Source: Lentzea aerocolonigenes
GTDB lineage: Bacteria; Actinomycetota; Actinomycetes; Mycobacteriales; Pseudonocardiaceae
Reading direction: 5' to 3'
Length of the DNA stretch: 32,206 nt
Assembly: GCF_000955955.1 (NCBI RefSeq)
Contig: NZ_JYJG01000291.1
Span: 1 to 32,206 of the forward strand
In this document: positions 1 to 8,300 of the stretch, one piece after another
How positions within the stretch are numbered: position 1 is the first letter of the stretch
How the letters are laid out: each line of letters begins with the position of its first letter
The notes under the pieces: generated by a model
The model's database searches: none
Seen by the model: only the letters and a program-made list of their open reading frames with translations
Told to the model about the DNA's origin: nothing
Position numbers and translations under genes: made by a program

Positions 1-65
1 GGTGCCGCCGCCATGCCGGCTGCAGAACCTCTACGCGGTAGTACGCGGCCGAGGCGGCTGACGTC

Positions 66-1325
66 TCAGCGTTCGGACGCGGGCGGCGGGAACAGGAAGA
101 TCTCCTCGGCCGGTTCGTCGCGGCGCGCCGCCGCGGGCAGCGGCGCGGCGCGGCCCGGCAACCAGCGCCGCCTGCGTCCGTTGCCGAGCACGCGGGCGAT
201 CAAGACGACCAGCAGGATCGCGGCGCCCACGAGAGCGGCAAGCCACTGGGCGCGCGTGCGGAGCAGTTCGGAGCGGGCCGCTGCGCGCAAGGCCTCGGCG
301 TCCGGGGCCGGGGTGACGACCGGCGCCATCGCGGCCGGGGAGCGGGTGGTCAGGCCATCGGTCACGGCGCGGTAGGGGTCGACGATGCCCGCGCCGTACT
401 CGTGGGCGTTGCCGGGGCCGGGGGTGGCGGTGGCCATCAGGCGGCGGGCGACGTCGGGTGCCTTGAGGTCCGGCCAGGCCGCGCGCACGAGTGCCGCCGT
501 GCCGGCCACGTACGGGGCGGCGAAGCTGGTGCCGTCGAAGTAAGCGTGGCCGTCGACGCGCGTGGCGGCGAGCACGCCCTTGCCGGGTGCCATCAGGTCG
601 ACGTACGGGCCGATCTGGGAGTCGGCGGTCCTGGTTCCGGTGATCTCGACGGCACCGACGCCCAGCACGCCGTCGTACATGGCCGGGTACGACGCGGCCG
701 CGCCCTGCTGCTGGCGGTTGCCCACTGCCGCGACGACAAGCGCGTCCTTGTCCTGAGCGTGCCGGATCGCGTCGTGCACCACCTGGTGGTCGCCGTAGCC
801 GGACAGCGACAGGTTGATCACCTTGGCGCCCGCGTCGGCGGCGTACCAGATGCCCCTGGCGAGCACGACCGGGTCGATCGGGGTCGGCGATCCGCTGTCG
901 TTGACCTCGCGGTCGGTGACGCGGACCGGCAGGATGCGCGCGTCCGGGGCGACACCGTGAAAACCGATGCCCGGCAACGGTGTCGCCGCGATGATCGCCG
1001 CGGCAGCCGTGCCGTGTGAGACGCAGTCAAAACTTCCTGGGTAGTCGCCGAGCAGGTGGAAGTCCTCGCCGCGCAACACCTTCCCGGCCGCGCGCAGCTG
1101 CGGGTGGTCGGCGTCGACCCCGGAGTCGATCACCGCGACCAGCACGTCCGCGCCGGTGCTGTGCGGCCACGCCCGGCGCTGGTCGAGCGACTTCTGGGCC
1201 CACGGCAGCTCGTTCACCACCGGGTGTGCGGGCTCGGGGTTGCGGCAGGCGCCGGACGGCGGTGCGGCGTGTGCCGGCCACGCGACGAAGTTCATGGCGA
1301 CGCACAGTGCGGCAAGTCGTTTCAT
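66..1325 (-). CDS. mycP: Mycosin (subtilisin-like S8 serine protease of T7SS)
   Basis: This gene encodes a 419-residue membrane-anchored subtilisin-family protease, the mycosin of type VII secretion, which acts on the outer face of the membrane. A signal peptide (residues 1-20, ending PAHA) is followed by an S8 domain. The catalytic residues are Asp67 (VAVIDSGVD), His104 (VSHGT) and Ser267 (DGTSFAAP), with oxyanion Asn203. A C-terminal membrane helix (about residues 361-380) precedes an Arg-rich cytoplasmic tail. Cys27 and Cys101 could form the disulfide that ties the N-terminal extension to the domain in mycosins. I chose the ATG at 1325 because it begins a clean signal peptide. A TTG at 1355 with an upstream GAGG is an in-frame alternative adding ten residues. 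The gene diverges from eccE. The family is certain; the in vivo substrate is unknown. Confidence 0.95.
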   Translation of the reverse strand: MKRLAALCVAMNFVAWPAHAAPPSGACRNPEPAHPVVNELPWAQKSLDQRRAWPHSTGADVLVAVIDSGVDADHPQLRAAGKVLRGEDFHLLGDYPGSFDCVSHGTAAAAIIAATPLPGIGFHGVAPDARILPVRVTDREVNDSGSPTPIDPVVLARGIWYAADAGAKVINLSLSGYGDHQVVHDAIRHAQDKDALVVAAVGNRQQQGAAASYPAMYDGVLGVGAVEITGTRTADSQIGPYVDLMAPGKGVLAATRVDGHAYFDGTSFAAPYVAGTAALVRAAWPDLKAPDVARRLMATATPGPGNAHEYGAGIVDPYRAVTDGLTTRSPAAMAPVVTPAPDAEALRAAARSELLRTRAQWLAALVGAAILLVVLIARVLGNGRRRRWLPGRAAPLPAAARRDEPAEEIFLFPPPASER

Positions 1326-1384
1326 ACCGCCACGATGGTCGCCGGATACACGCAAAAGGCCTCGGTCGGCCGGTAGCTGCCAGC

Positions 1385-1404
1385 CGTGTCATCAAATCCT
1401 CATC
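1385..1404. promoter_or_regulatory. Candidate response-regulator operator in the mycP/eccE divergent promoter
   Basis: This 20-bp element reads CGTGTCATCAAATCCTCATC. It contains TCATC twice with the two starts exactly 11 bp apart, the geometry that OmpR/PhoB-type dimers use on direct repeats. An almost identical element (17 of 20 positions the same) overlaps the start of the response-regulator gene at 28752-28771. It lies 23 bp upstream of the eccE ATG and about 60 bp upstream of the mycP start, so a bound protein could control both genes. The repeat and the match are seen directly; the binding is inferred. Confidence 0.5.
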
Positions 1405-1426
1405 CGCGTCGCGCGATGGTGGGCCC

Positions 1427-2641
1427 ATGCCAGCACACGCCAACTGGTCTACCAGCACCGGCAAGCCGAGCGAAGCCGCGTGGCCGGAACAGGAAAGCGC
1501 GGCGAACGCCGCCGCGACGCCGGTTCTGGTGGTCTCCTCCCCCGCGCCGGCGAGCACGGCAAAGCCGAAAGCGCAGGCCTCGCCGCGTCCGGCACCCATG
1601 TCGTTCGCCGCACCGCCACCTGCCAACCAGCCGATCGATCCCGGAAAGCCCGATGCCGCACCTGAGAAGCCGAACAAGCGGATCAACCTGACGCAGGTGA
1701 TCTGCTGGCAGGTGGCCGTGGCGCTGGTGCTCGCGTCGGTGCGCCAGCCGTGGCCGATCCTCGTCACGGCAGCAGTGGTCGCGGTGGTGCTGGCCGCGTC
1801 GACGGTGCGGGTCCGCGGCCGGTGGCCCGCGGAGATCGTGGTGTGCTGGGCGACCTATCTGGGCCGGCCGCGCAGGCACGACCTGCCCCAGCACGGCACG
1901 TCACAGGCGTTGCTGGAGCTGCTGCTGCCGGGTTCGTCGGTGGTGAGCGTGCCGACCGCGCAGGGACCGGTGATGGCGATCAGCCATCCGCACGGGATGA
2001 CGGCCGTGGTGCGGGTGGAGCTGGACCGCGGACCGGTGAACCCCGCCGACTTCCTGCCCCCGGACGGACTTTTCAGCGTGCAGGCGGTGCTGCACACCGG
2101 CGTCCGGGCCGCGCCACCACCACGCGGCTGGCTCGCCGTGCAGGCACTGCGCAGCGCCGACATGCCCGGCGACGAGGAGCTGACCATCGAGCTGCGCAAC
2201 GCGGTGCGCCGGGTGCTGCGGTTGCTCAAACGCGCTGCCGTGCCCGCCGAGCCGCTGCCCGTCGACCAGGCGCTGCGCATGTTCACCGCGCTGGCGCACG
2301 TCACCAGCGGCCGCACCGAGATCCGCGAGGACTGGGGTTTCTGGCGAACCGGGGTGGTGTCGCAGGCCTGCTTCCGGTTGCGGGACTGGGACAACCGGTT
2401 GCTGGTGGGCCTGCTGACCAGGGCCGCCGGAGTCGCCGTCACGGTGACGGTCACCGTCAGCACCAACGATTCCACCGAGGCGGTGCTGCGCCTCGCGGCG
2501 TCCACCGAGTCCGCGATCACCGCGGTCCTGCCCGGTCTCACCGAGTTCGCCGCGCGCTGCGGCACGCGGCTCGTCCGTCTCGACGGCACGCACGTCTCCG
2601 GCGTCGCCGCGTCACTTCCGATCGGAGGAACCAGCCGATGA
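1427..2641 (+). CDS. eccE: T7SS membrane component EccE
   Basis: The product is a 404-residue EccE-type protein, the peripheral subunit of the type VII inner-membrane complex. Residues 1-85 form a Pro/Ala-rich disordered tail. Two adjacent membrane helices follow (about 91-105 and 110-126), then a cytoplasmic domain of about 275 residues; this matches EccE topology apart from the long tail. The motif RGRWPAEIVVCW just after the helices resembles the EccE family. The ATG at 1427 is chosen because the upstream in-frame part is antisense to mycP and has low-complexity composition; its ribosome-binding site (GGTGGG) is weak. The stop overlaps the next gene's start as ATGA (2638-2641), so the two are translationally coupled. 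EccE is the most divergent Ecc family, so the call also rests on context. Confidence 0.82.
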   Translation: MPAHANWSTSTGKPSEAAWPEQESAANAAATPVLVVSSPAPASTAKPKAQASPRPAPMSFAAPPPANQPIDPGKPDAAPEKPNKRINLTQVICWQVAVALVLASVRQPWPILVTAAVVAVVLAASTVRVRGRWPAEIVVCWATYLGRPRRHDLPQHGTSQALLELLLPGSSVVSVPTAQGPVMAISHPHGMTAVVRVELDRGPVNPADFLPPDGLFSVQAVLHTGVRAAPPPRGWLAVQALRSADMPGDEELTIELRNAVRRVLRLLKRAAVPAEPLPVDQALRMFTALAHVTSGRTEIREDWGFWRTGVVSQACFRLRDWDNRLLVGLLTRAAGVAVTVTVTVSTNDSTEAVLRLAASTESAITAVLPGLTEFAARCGTRLVRLDGTHVSGVAASLPIGGTSR

Positions 2642-3219
2642 ACGTCATCAACGCCGGTGTCCAGCGGCTGCTCGCGTCCGCCTCGCACGAGGTGCTCGTC
2701 ATGGGCGGCGCGCTGAACAACATCCGCCGGGTCGACCACGAGAACCTGCGCCGCGGGGTGCGCTACCGGGTGCTCGTGCCCGACGCCGACCGTCTTCTGC
2801 CGCAGCTGGGCGCGTTCGTGCTGGCCGGTGGCGACGTCCGCACGCTGCCCCAGGTGCCGGCGAACGCGGTCGTGGTCGACGGCGCGCACGCCGTGCTGGC
2901 CTCCGACCAGACGGTCGCGGTGTTCGCGCTGACAAGTGTCGTGACGACAACCGCGGAACTGTTCGAACGTCTGTGGCGCACCGCGACGCCGTTCACCGAC
3001 CGTCCACACGCGACCGGACTCACCGCACGGGAACGGGACCTGCTCGTGCTGCTCAACATCGGCTGCACCGACGAGTCGGCGGCTGCCCGGCTCGACGTGT
3101 CGGTCCGCACCGTGCGGCGGATGGTGGCCGACCTGATGAACCGGCTGGGCGCGCGCAGCCGGTTCCAGGCGGGAGCGAAGGCCGCCGACCGCGGCTGGCT
3201 GCTGGAAGAGGCGAGCTGA
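2638..3219 (+). CDS. LuxR-type transcriptional regulator embedded in the T7SS operon
   Basis: The product is a 193-residue protein with an N-terminal ligand or regulatory domain (about residues 1-125) and a C-terminal LuxR/GerE helix-turn-helix. The N-terminal part carries the signature RRGVRYRVLVPD and resembles the phospholipase-D-like sensory domains of actinobacterial LuxR proteins. The HTH spans about 130-180 (LTARERDLLVLL, then DVSVRTVRRMVADLMNRLG). The gene overlaps eccE by 4 bp and the following eccA-like gene by 1 bp (TGATG), so it is cotranscribed with secretion-machine genes. A paralogue lies at 30521-31189, and both end in the same GARSRFQAGAKAADRGWLL. It probably regulates this locus (inference); there is no visible receiver domain. 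Confidence 0.85.
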   Translation: MNVINAGVQRLLASASHEVLVMGGALNNIRRVDHENLRRGVRYRVLVPDADRLLPQLGAFVLAGGDVRTLPQVPANAVVVDGAHAVLASDQTVAVFALTSVVTTTAELFERLWRTATPFTDRPHATGLTARERDLLVLLNIGCTDESAAARLDVSVRTVRRMVADLMNRLGARSRFQAGAKAADRGWLLEEAS

Positions 3220-4844
3220 TGAGGACGTTGCAGGTGGCCCCGGACCGGCCGGGCGCGTACCAGACCGTCGGCGACGCGGTGCGCGACGCTCCCGACGACG
3301 GGGTGATCTCCGTCGCCGACGGCACGTACGCGGAGACGTTCTCGTTGGTCGACCGCCGACTCACGATCAAGGCCGACGACGGCGCGACGGTGAAGTTCGA
3401 CGGCACCGGCGCCGACTGGCCGGTGTTCAGCGTCAGGGGCGGTTCCCTGACGCTGCAAGGACTTTCGGTCACCTCCACGGCTGCCGCCGTCGTCGCCGAT
3501 CACACCGAGCTGACCGTGCGCGGGTGCACGATCAGCGCCCGTCTCGGCCCCGGTGTCAGCGTGCGCGACTGCACCTCGTTCCTCGTCAGCCGGAGCACGG
3601 TTTCCCAGTCGGAACAAGGAATCGCGGTGGAGCGCTCGTCCGGCCGCATCGAGCACACGAAGATCGAGAACGTGGCGGGCGACGGCATCGTCGTCGGCCT
3701 CGGCGACCCGGAGATCACCAGTTGCACCATCTCCGGCTGCGGCAGCCGCGGCATCTACACCTACCAGCACGCCCGCCCGGTCATCGACGGCTGCGACGTC
3801 TCGCAGACCGGTGGCGACGGCATCGCGGTGGCACACCACAGTCAGCCGTCGATCCGCCGCACCGCGGTGCACGACGTGCAGGGCGTGGGCATCGCGTTCG
3901 GCCCCGGCTGCGCGGGCGCGGTGGTGGAGTGCCGGATCGAGAACACCGCGCCGCCCGGTATCCGGGTCGCCGAGGGCGCCAGCCCGACCATCTCCGCCCC
4001 GGTGGAGCGCCGTCGTGGCGGCGGTGACGGCGTGGACGACCTGCTGGCGAACCTCGACGGCATGGTGGGTCTGGCCGCGGTCAAGGCCGAGGTCCGCGCG
4101 GTGGTGGACGAGATCCAGGTCCACGAGTGGCGCCGCGGTGCCGGGCTGTCCGTCGGCGCGGTCAGCCACCACCTGATCTTCGCGGGCGCCCCCGGCACCG
4201 GCAAGACCACCGTCGCACGGACCTACGGCAAGCTGTTGAAGGCGTTGGGAGTGCTGCCGAAGGGGCAGTTCCGCGAGGTGTCGCGGCGTGACCTGGTCGG
4301 GCAGTACATCGGGCACACCGCCGAGAAGACGACCGTGGTGTTCGAGGAGTGCCTCGGCGGGGTGCTGTTCATCGACGAGGCCTACACGTTGTCTCGGCTG
4401 GCCGGTGCCGGCGGGGACTTCGGCCAGGAGGCCATCGACACGCTGGTGAAGCTGATGGAGGACCACCGCGACTCGGTGGCGGTGATCGTCGCCGGGTACA
4501 CCGGTGAGATGACCGACTTCCTGGCCGCCAACCCCGGTCTGGCGTCGAGGTTCGCCAAGACGATCGAGTTCGAGGACTACGACGCCGACGACCTGTTGCA
4601 GATCATCGACGCGATGGCGGCCGACGGCGACTACCAGCTCACCCCGGACGCTGCTCCCCTGCTGCGCGACCACTTCACGCTGGCCCGGTCCGCGCCGGGG
4701 TTCGGCAACGCCCGCGAGGCGCGGCGGTTGTTCGAGGGGATCAGGAAAGCCCAGTCGCAGCGGCTGCGCGGGCTGGGCAGGATGCCGGACACCGAGGAGC
4801 TGTGCGCGTTGCTGGTGCCGGACGTGGCGGCGGCGATCGGGTGA
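3219..4844 (+). CDS. eccA: EccA/CbbX-type AAA+ ATPase fused to a parallel beta-helix domain
   Basis: The product is a 541-residue two-part protein. Residues about 15-265 form a right-handed parallel beta-helix of repeated turns (for example GDPEITSCTISGCGSRGIYT and RPVIDGCDVSQTGGDGIAVA). Residues about 275-541 are a CbbX/EccA-class AAA+ ATPase with Walker A GAPGTGKTT (Lys329), Walker B VLFIDEAY (Asp386, Glu387) and the family signature GQYIGHTAEKT. EccA proteins are cytosolic ATPases thought to act on T7SS substrates and their chaperones. Mycobacterial EccA carries TPR repeats in front of the ATPase, so the beta-helix here replaces the usual N-terminus. The start at 3219 overlaps the previous stop. 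The gene converges on the immunity-like gene with only 3 bp between the stop codons. Confidence 0.85.
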   Translation: MRTLQVAPDRPGAYQTVGDAVRDAPDDGVISVADGTYAETFSLVDRRLTIKADDGATVKFDGTGADWPVFSVRGGSLTLQGLSVTSTAAAVVADHTELTVRGCTISARLGPGVSVRDCTSFLVSRSTVSQSEQGIAVERSSGRIEHTKIENVAGDGIVVGLGDPEITSCTISGCGSRGIYTYQHARPVIDGCDVSQTGGDGIAVAHHSQPSIRRTAVHDVQGVGIAFGPGCAGAVVECRIENTAPPGIRVAEGASPTISAPVERRRGGGDGVDDLLANLDGMVGLAAVKAEVRAVVDEIQVHEWRRGAGLSVGAVSHHLIFAGAPGTGKTTVARTYGKLLKALGVLPKGQFREVSRRDLVGQYIGHTAEKTTVVFEECLGGVLFIDEAYTLSRLAGAGGDFGQEAIDTLVKLMEDHRDSVAVIVAGYTGEMTDFLAANPGLASRFAKTIEFEDYDADDLLQIIDAMAADGDYQLTPDAAPLLRDHFTLARSAPGFGNAREARRLFEGIRKAQSQRLRGLGRMPDTEELCALLVPDVAAAIG

Positions 4845-4847
4845 GTG

Positions 4848-5339
4848 TCAACGCTCACGTTCCAGGTGCAGGCCGAGGTTCGCGGACACCACCTCGGCCC
4901 GCACCTGCGCGGTGTCGGTAGGCGGTTGCCCCAGGTACTGCAGTTCGACGACCCACCTGTCCGGTCGCGGGTGGAACAGCACGAGCGCCACCCGGCTGCT
5001 GTTGTCGTTGTGGCGCGCGACGCCGTGGTCGATTCCGAGTGCCTCGCCGGGTGCACTGGTGCCGGTGAAGGTGGCCGACCACGCCACCCGCAGCGGTCCG
5101 CCGATCAGGGGCGGATCGCCCTGGCGGTGGTGGAACCAGGTCCGGAGCTCGTCCGCCTCCTGTTCGGTGATGGGGACCAGGGCGTCGTCGGCGTCGGCCT
5201 CGAAGTACCGGGTGATCACCTTGGTCGGGCGCCAGCCGTGGTCGCGGTGGTAGGCCTCGTCGCCCGCCTCGGTGCGGCGCGCGAGGCCGATCGGTGCGAC
5301 GGGCACGTTGTCCGCGACGATCGCGTAGTACTCAGTCAT
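4848..5339 (-). CDS. Candidate immunity protein for the RelA/SpoT-type toxin
   Basis: I do not recognise this 163-residue protein by family. It is acidic, lacks a signal peptide and membrane helices, and is therefore probably cytoplasmic. Its ATG at 5339 overlaps the last 8 bases of the toxin gene (ATGACTGA), so it is translated straight after the toxin. This is the standard position of the immunity gene in polymorphic toxin systems. The C-terminal half is predicted as beta-strands (VALVLFHPRPDRWVVELQYL). The N-terminal in-frame extension upstream of 5339 lies inside the toxin gene and is rejected. The immunity role is inferred only from position, size and composition. Confidence 0.7.
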   Translation of the reverse strand: MTEYYAIVADNVPVAPIGLARRTEAGDEAYHRDHGWRPTKVITRYFEADADDALVPITEQEADELRTWFHHRQGDPPLIGGPLRVAWSATFTGTSAPGEALGIDHGVARHNDNSSRVALVLFHPRPDRWVVELQYLGQPPTDTAQVRAEVVSANLGLHLERER

Positions 5340-8300
5340 TGCCGATCTCCCTGACGTCGTCCGGTATGTGGGCCAGCCCGAAGTAACGCCACTCGTAGTC
5401 ATCCCACGCCTGCCGCTGCTGCGGTGTGAGGCGCGGGTCCTGGCGGTTCTCGTAGGCGTCGTGCGTGACATTCTTGACGAGCCAGGTCTCCGGCGTGTGG
5501 AACTGGACCTCGAACACCAGGCCGGAGTGCGGGTCGCGCCACCGGGTGTTGACCCCGAGGTAGGCCCGCTGGTCCTTGTCCCAGAAGTTCAGGATCTTCA
5601 CCGGCGTGAACCCGGCGCTCACCAGATCGTCCATCATCGCGCGCACGCCGGCGGTGTAGTCGTTGTTGCGCAGGCAGAACGTGTACCTGATCGCGTCGGG
5701 AACCTCGCGGATGACCGCTTCGGCGTGTTCCAGGTTGTCGTACTCGATCTTCTCGGCGACCTTCTCCTTCAACCGGTCGGGTCCCTTGAACTCGTGGCGC
5801 AGCCCGAGGAGCCGGGCGCCGGGCACCCGTTGCTCCAGCGCCTCCAGGTGTTGCCGGATGCCGCCCTCACGATGGGCGGCGACGCGGAACTTCGTCACGT
5901 ACACGTCGACGAGGTCGTTGAACTGCTTTGACAGTGTCAGGTTCTTCCACGTCCACACGCCGTCCTCGACCACCGCGTCGGCGACCTGTTCCTCCGGTGG
6001 CCGCGGCGGGCTCTCCGGCGCCTCGTTGAGCACCGGTGAGTCCGGATCGATCGGCCACGGCTCGCGTCCGGCGTTGCCCGGCGGGAAGTTCAGCAGCCCT
6101 GGGGTGGCGGCGGCCGTCACGTCGAGCATGCCCAGGGCCGTCATCGCGACGAGGCTGATGTTCACCGCCGCCGCGCGCCACGCCGGACCGGTGTTGGTGC
6201 GGCGTTCGACGATCGCGCGCGCGTCTTCGGGCAACGCGGCCCGCCGGTGTTCCACGCCGGTCTGCTCGGCGGCGAGGCCGAGGTGCTCGATCAGGGTCCG
6301 CATCTCCTGACGCAGCAACGCTCTGCGCCTGATCCGCAGCCGGGAGGTCTCGTCGTGGGTCCGGTCCAGATTCCTCAGCTCGGCCACTCGGCCGCTGTCG
6401 TGCGGCGACAACGTCGTGTCGGTGTCCTGAGATGTCGGCGTCAGGTGGTCTTCGGTACGTGGCGACACGCTGGCCAGTTCGGCGATCTCGTGTGCCAGTC
6501 CGCGGCCGATGACGTTGTCGGCGGCGCGCGCGGACAGGGTGATCTCGCTGTCCTTGAACTGGGCCACGTCCTGGCCGTGCACCTCGCCGGCCTTCAGGGT
6601 CACCTCGAAGGTGGTGCCGTCGTGGCGGGTCACCTCGAACCGGTCGTTGCCCAACGGGCGGATGGCGCGCACGTCGGCGTCGGCGGCGATCTTCAGGATC
6701 TGTTCGCGGGCCTTGGCGAGGACGGCGTCCGGGTCGGCGGTGGCGCGGCCCTGGCCGTGGAACTCGCTGCCGGGCACGACGGCAGCCGCGCCGTCCCGGT
6801 CGATCCCCCTGTCGATCCCCCTGTCGATGGTGAGGTCGTACTGGCGGACATTCAGCCCGACCGGGGTGTCGGCGGCGTCGAGTCCCGGCTTCACCTCGTA
6901 GAACTCCAGTGTCTCCGCCTCACCGTTCTCGGTGGCGTCGAGATGCGCCTCGATGCTCTCGGCCACAGCGCGGAAGTCGGCGAGCGGACGCCGCAACCGC
7001 GGCCGGAAGAGCGTGCCGTCCTCCGCGGTCTTGGTCATGAAGATCTCACCCTGCCGGTTGTCGATCTTCAGGTCCCGCAGCACGGTGCGGATGTTCTCCG
7101 GGTGTCCCTGCTTGTAACGCTTCCCGTCCCTGCCGCGCCTGGGGATCATCTCCCCGTACACACTCTTCGCCTCGATGATCACCCAGCCGACGATCTCGCC
7201 GTCCTTGATCCGCGCGTACATCGCGTCGAACTTGCGAGAGGCACCGTTGACGTCGTAGGTGCGCCAGATCTCCTCACCCGGATGTTTCTGCTCCAGCCAG
7301 TGCCTGAACTCGTCCGCGAACTCGTCGCCCATCCGCTCGCCCCAGCCGGCCTGTTTGTCAGCGAGCCAGCGGTTCAACACGTGGACCGGCGCGCTCGCAG
7401 CCGACCCGAGGTCGGTCCAGCTGAAGTGGAACCACTTGGAGGGTTTGCCGGGTGTCACGGTGTTGTTCGGGATGAAGTGCGTGCCGTCCGCGTTCTTGTG
7501 CAGGAGCGGTGGGTGCAGATCGACGACCCGCCCGTTCTTGTCGGTGACCGTGTACGGACCCACCTTGGGCCTGCGGTGCGCGTCCGACCGGTAGAACTTG
7601 TCGAACAGCTTCCTGCCTTGCGGCGTCTTCTTGTTCAGCGCCTCGACGAATGCCTCTTCAGCGCGCTGCTCGAAGTCGGCGTCCTCGCGGCTCGCGTCGA
7701 CAGTCACGTCGGTGGCGGGTTGTGCGTGCTGGCCGTTGTCGCTCGTGTGGACGGGCGCGGGTGCCTGCTCCGGTGTGGCGGGCGGCGTGGGTTCGGCCTG
7801 TGCCTGGCTCCCGGCCTGGACAGCGGCCGATCCGTGCCGCAGCACCTGGCTCATCGGGGTCAGCGGCGCGGCCTCGGTGTCCGAAGTGGACTGCTCCTGC
7901 TCGGCCTCGGCCTGTTCGGTGGGTTCGGCGGTGGCCTCCGGCTCGGCGACCTGCTCTTCGACGACGGCCGGTTCGCTGGTCGCGTCCTCGTGTGCTTCGG
8001 TCTCGGCCGTCCTGCGCGACGGCGCGGACGTGTGCGCCGGGGCCGGACCGGTGGTGCTGGTGGTGAGCACGACCGGAGCCACGGTCGTGGCAGCGGCATC
8101 GTCTTGCCGGACATCGGAATCGGCTTCGGCGGACGTGTCCGAGTGAGCGGTCGTGCCGCTTTCCGCCGTCGTGACGTTGCCGGATTCCTGTTGTGGGGCA
8201 ACGGCTCCGTTCTGCCCGGGCTCGCCCTGCCGAGCGTCGTCGTGCCGTGACTCGGTCTGGCCCTGCCCGTCGTCGGCCTGTGCCGAGTCATCGAACGCGT

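Noticed and set aside
1..65. Start of a further minus-strand gene (possibly eccD) after mycP
   Set aside because: One frame reads YYRVEVLQPAWRRH, vaguely like the EccD N-terminus, but there is no suitable start codon or ribosome-binding site, and the sequence is too short to decide.
2763..4673. A 636-codon minus-strand frame opposite the LuxR and EccA-like genes
   Set aside because: It is a GC-rich shadow frame; the plus-strand frames contain clear AAA+ and HTH motifs.
4841..4858. A short hairpin (GTGAG/CTCAC, 8-nt loop) between the convergent stops of the EccA-like and immunity genes
   Set aside because: A stem of five base pairs is too weak to call a terminator.
5340..5471. An N-terminal extension of 44 codons for the immunity gene
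   Set aside because: It lies wholly inside the toxin's C-terminal coding region and has the low-complexity Arg/Thr/Ser composition of a shadow frame.
6247..8250. A 667-codon plus-strand frame opposite the toxin gene
   Set aside because: It has antisense composition, no ribosome-binding site and no motifs; the toxin frame explains the region.
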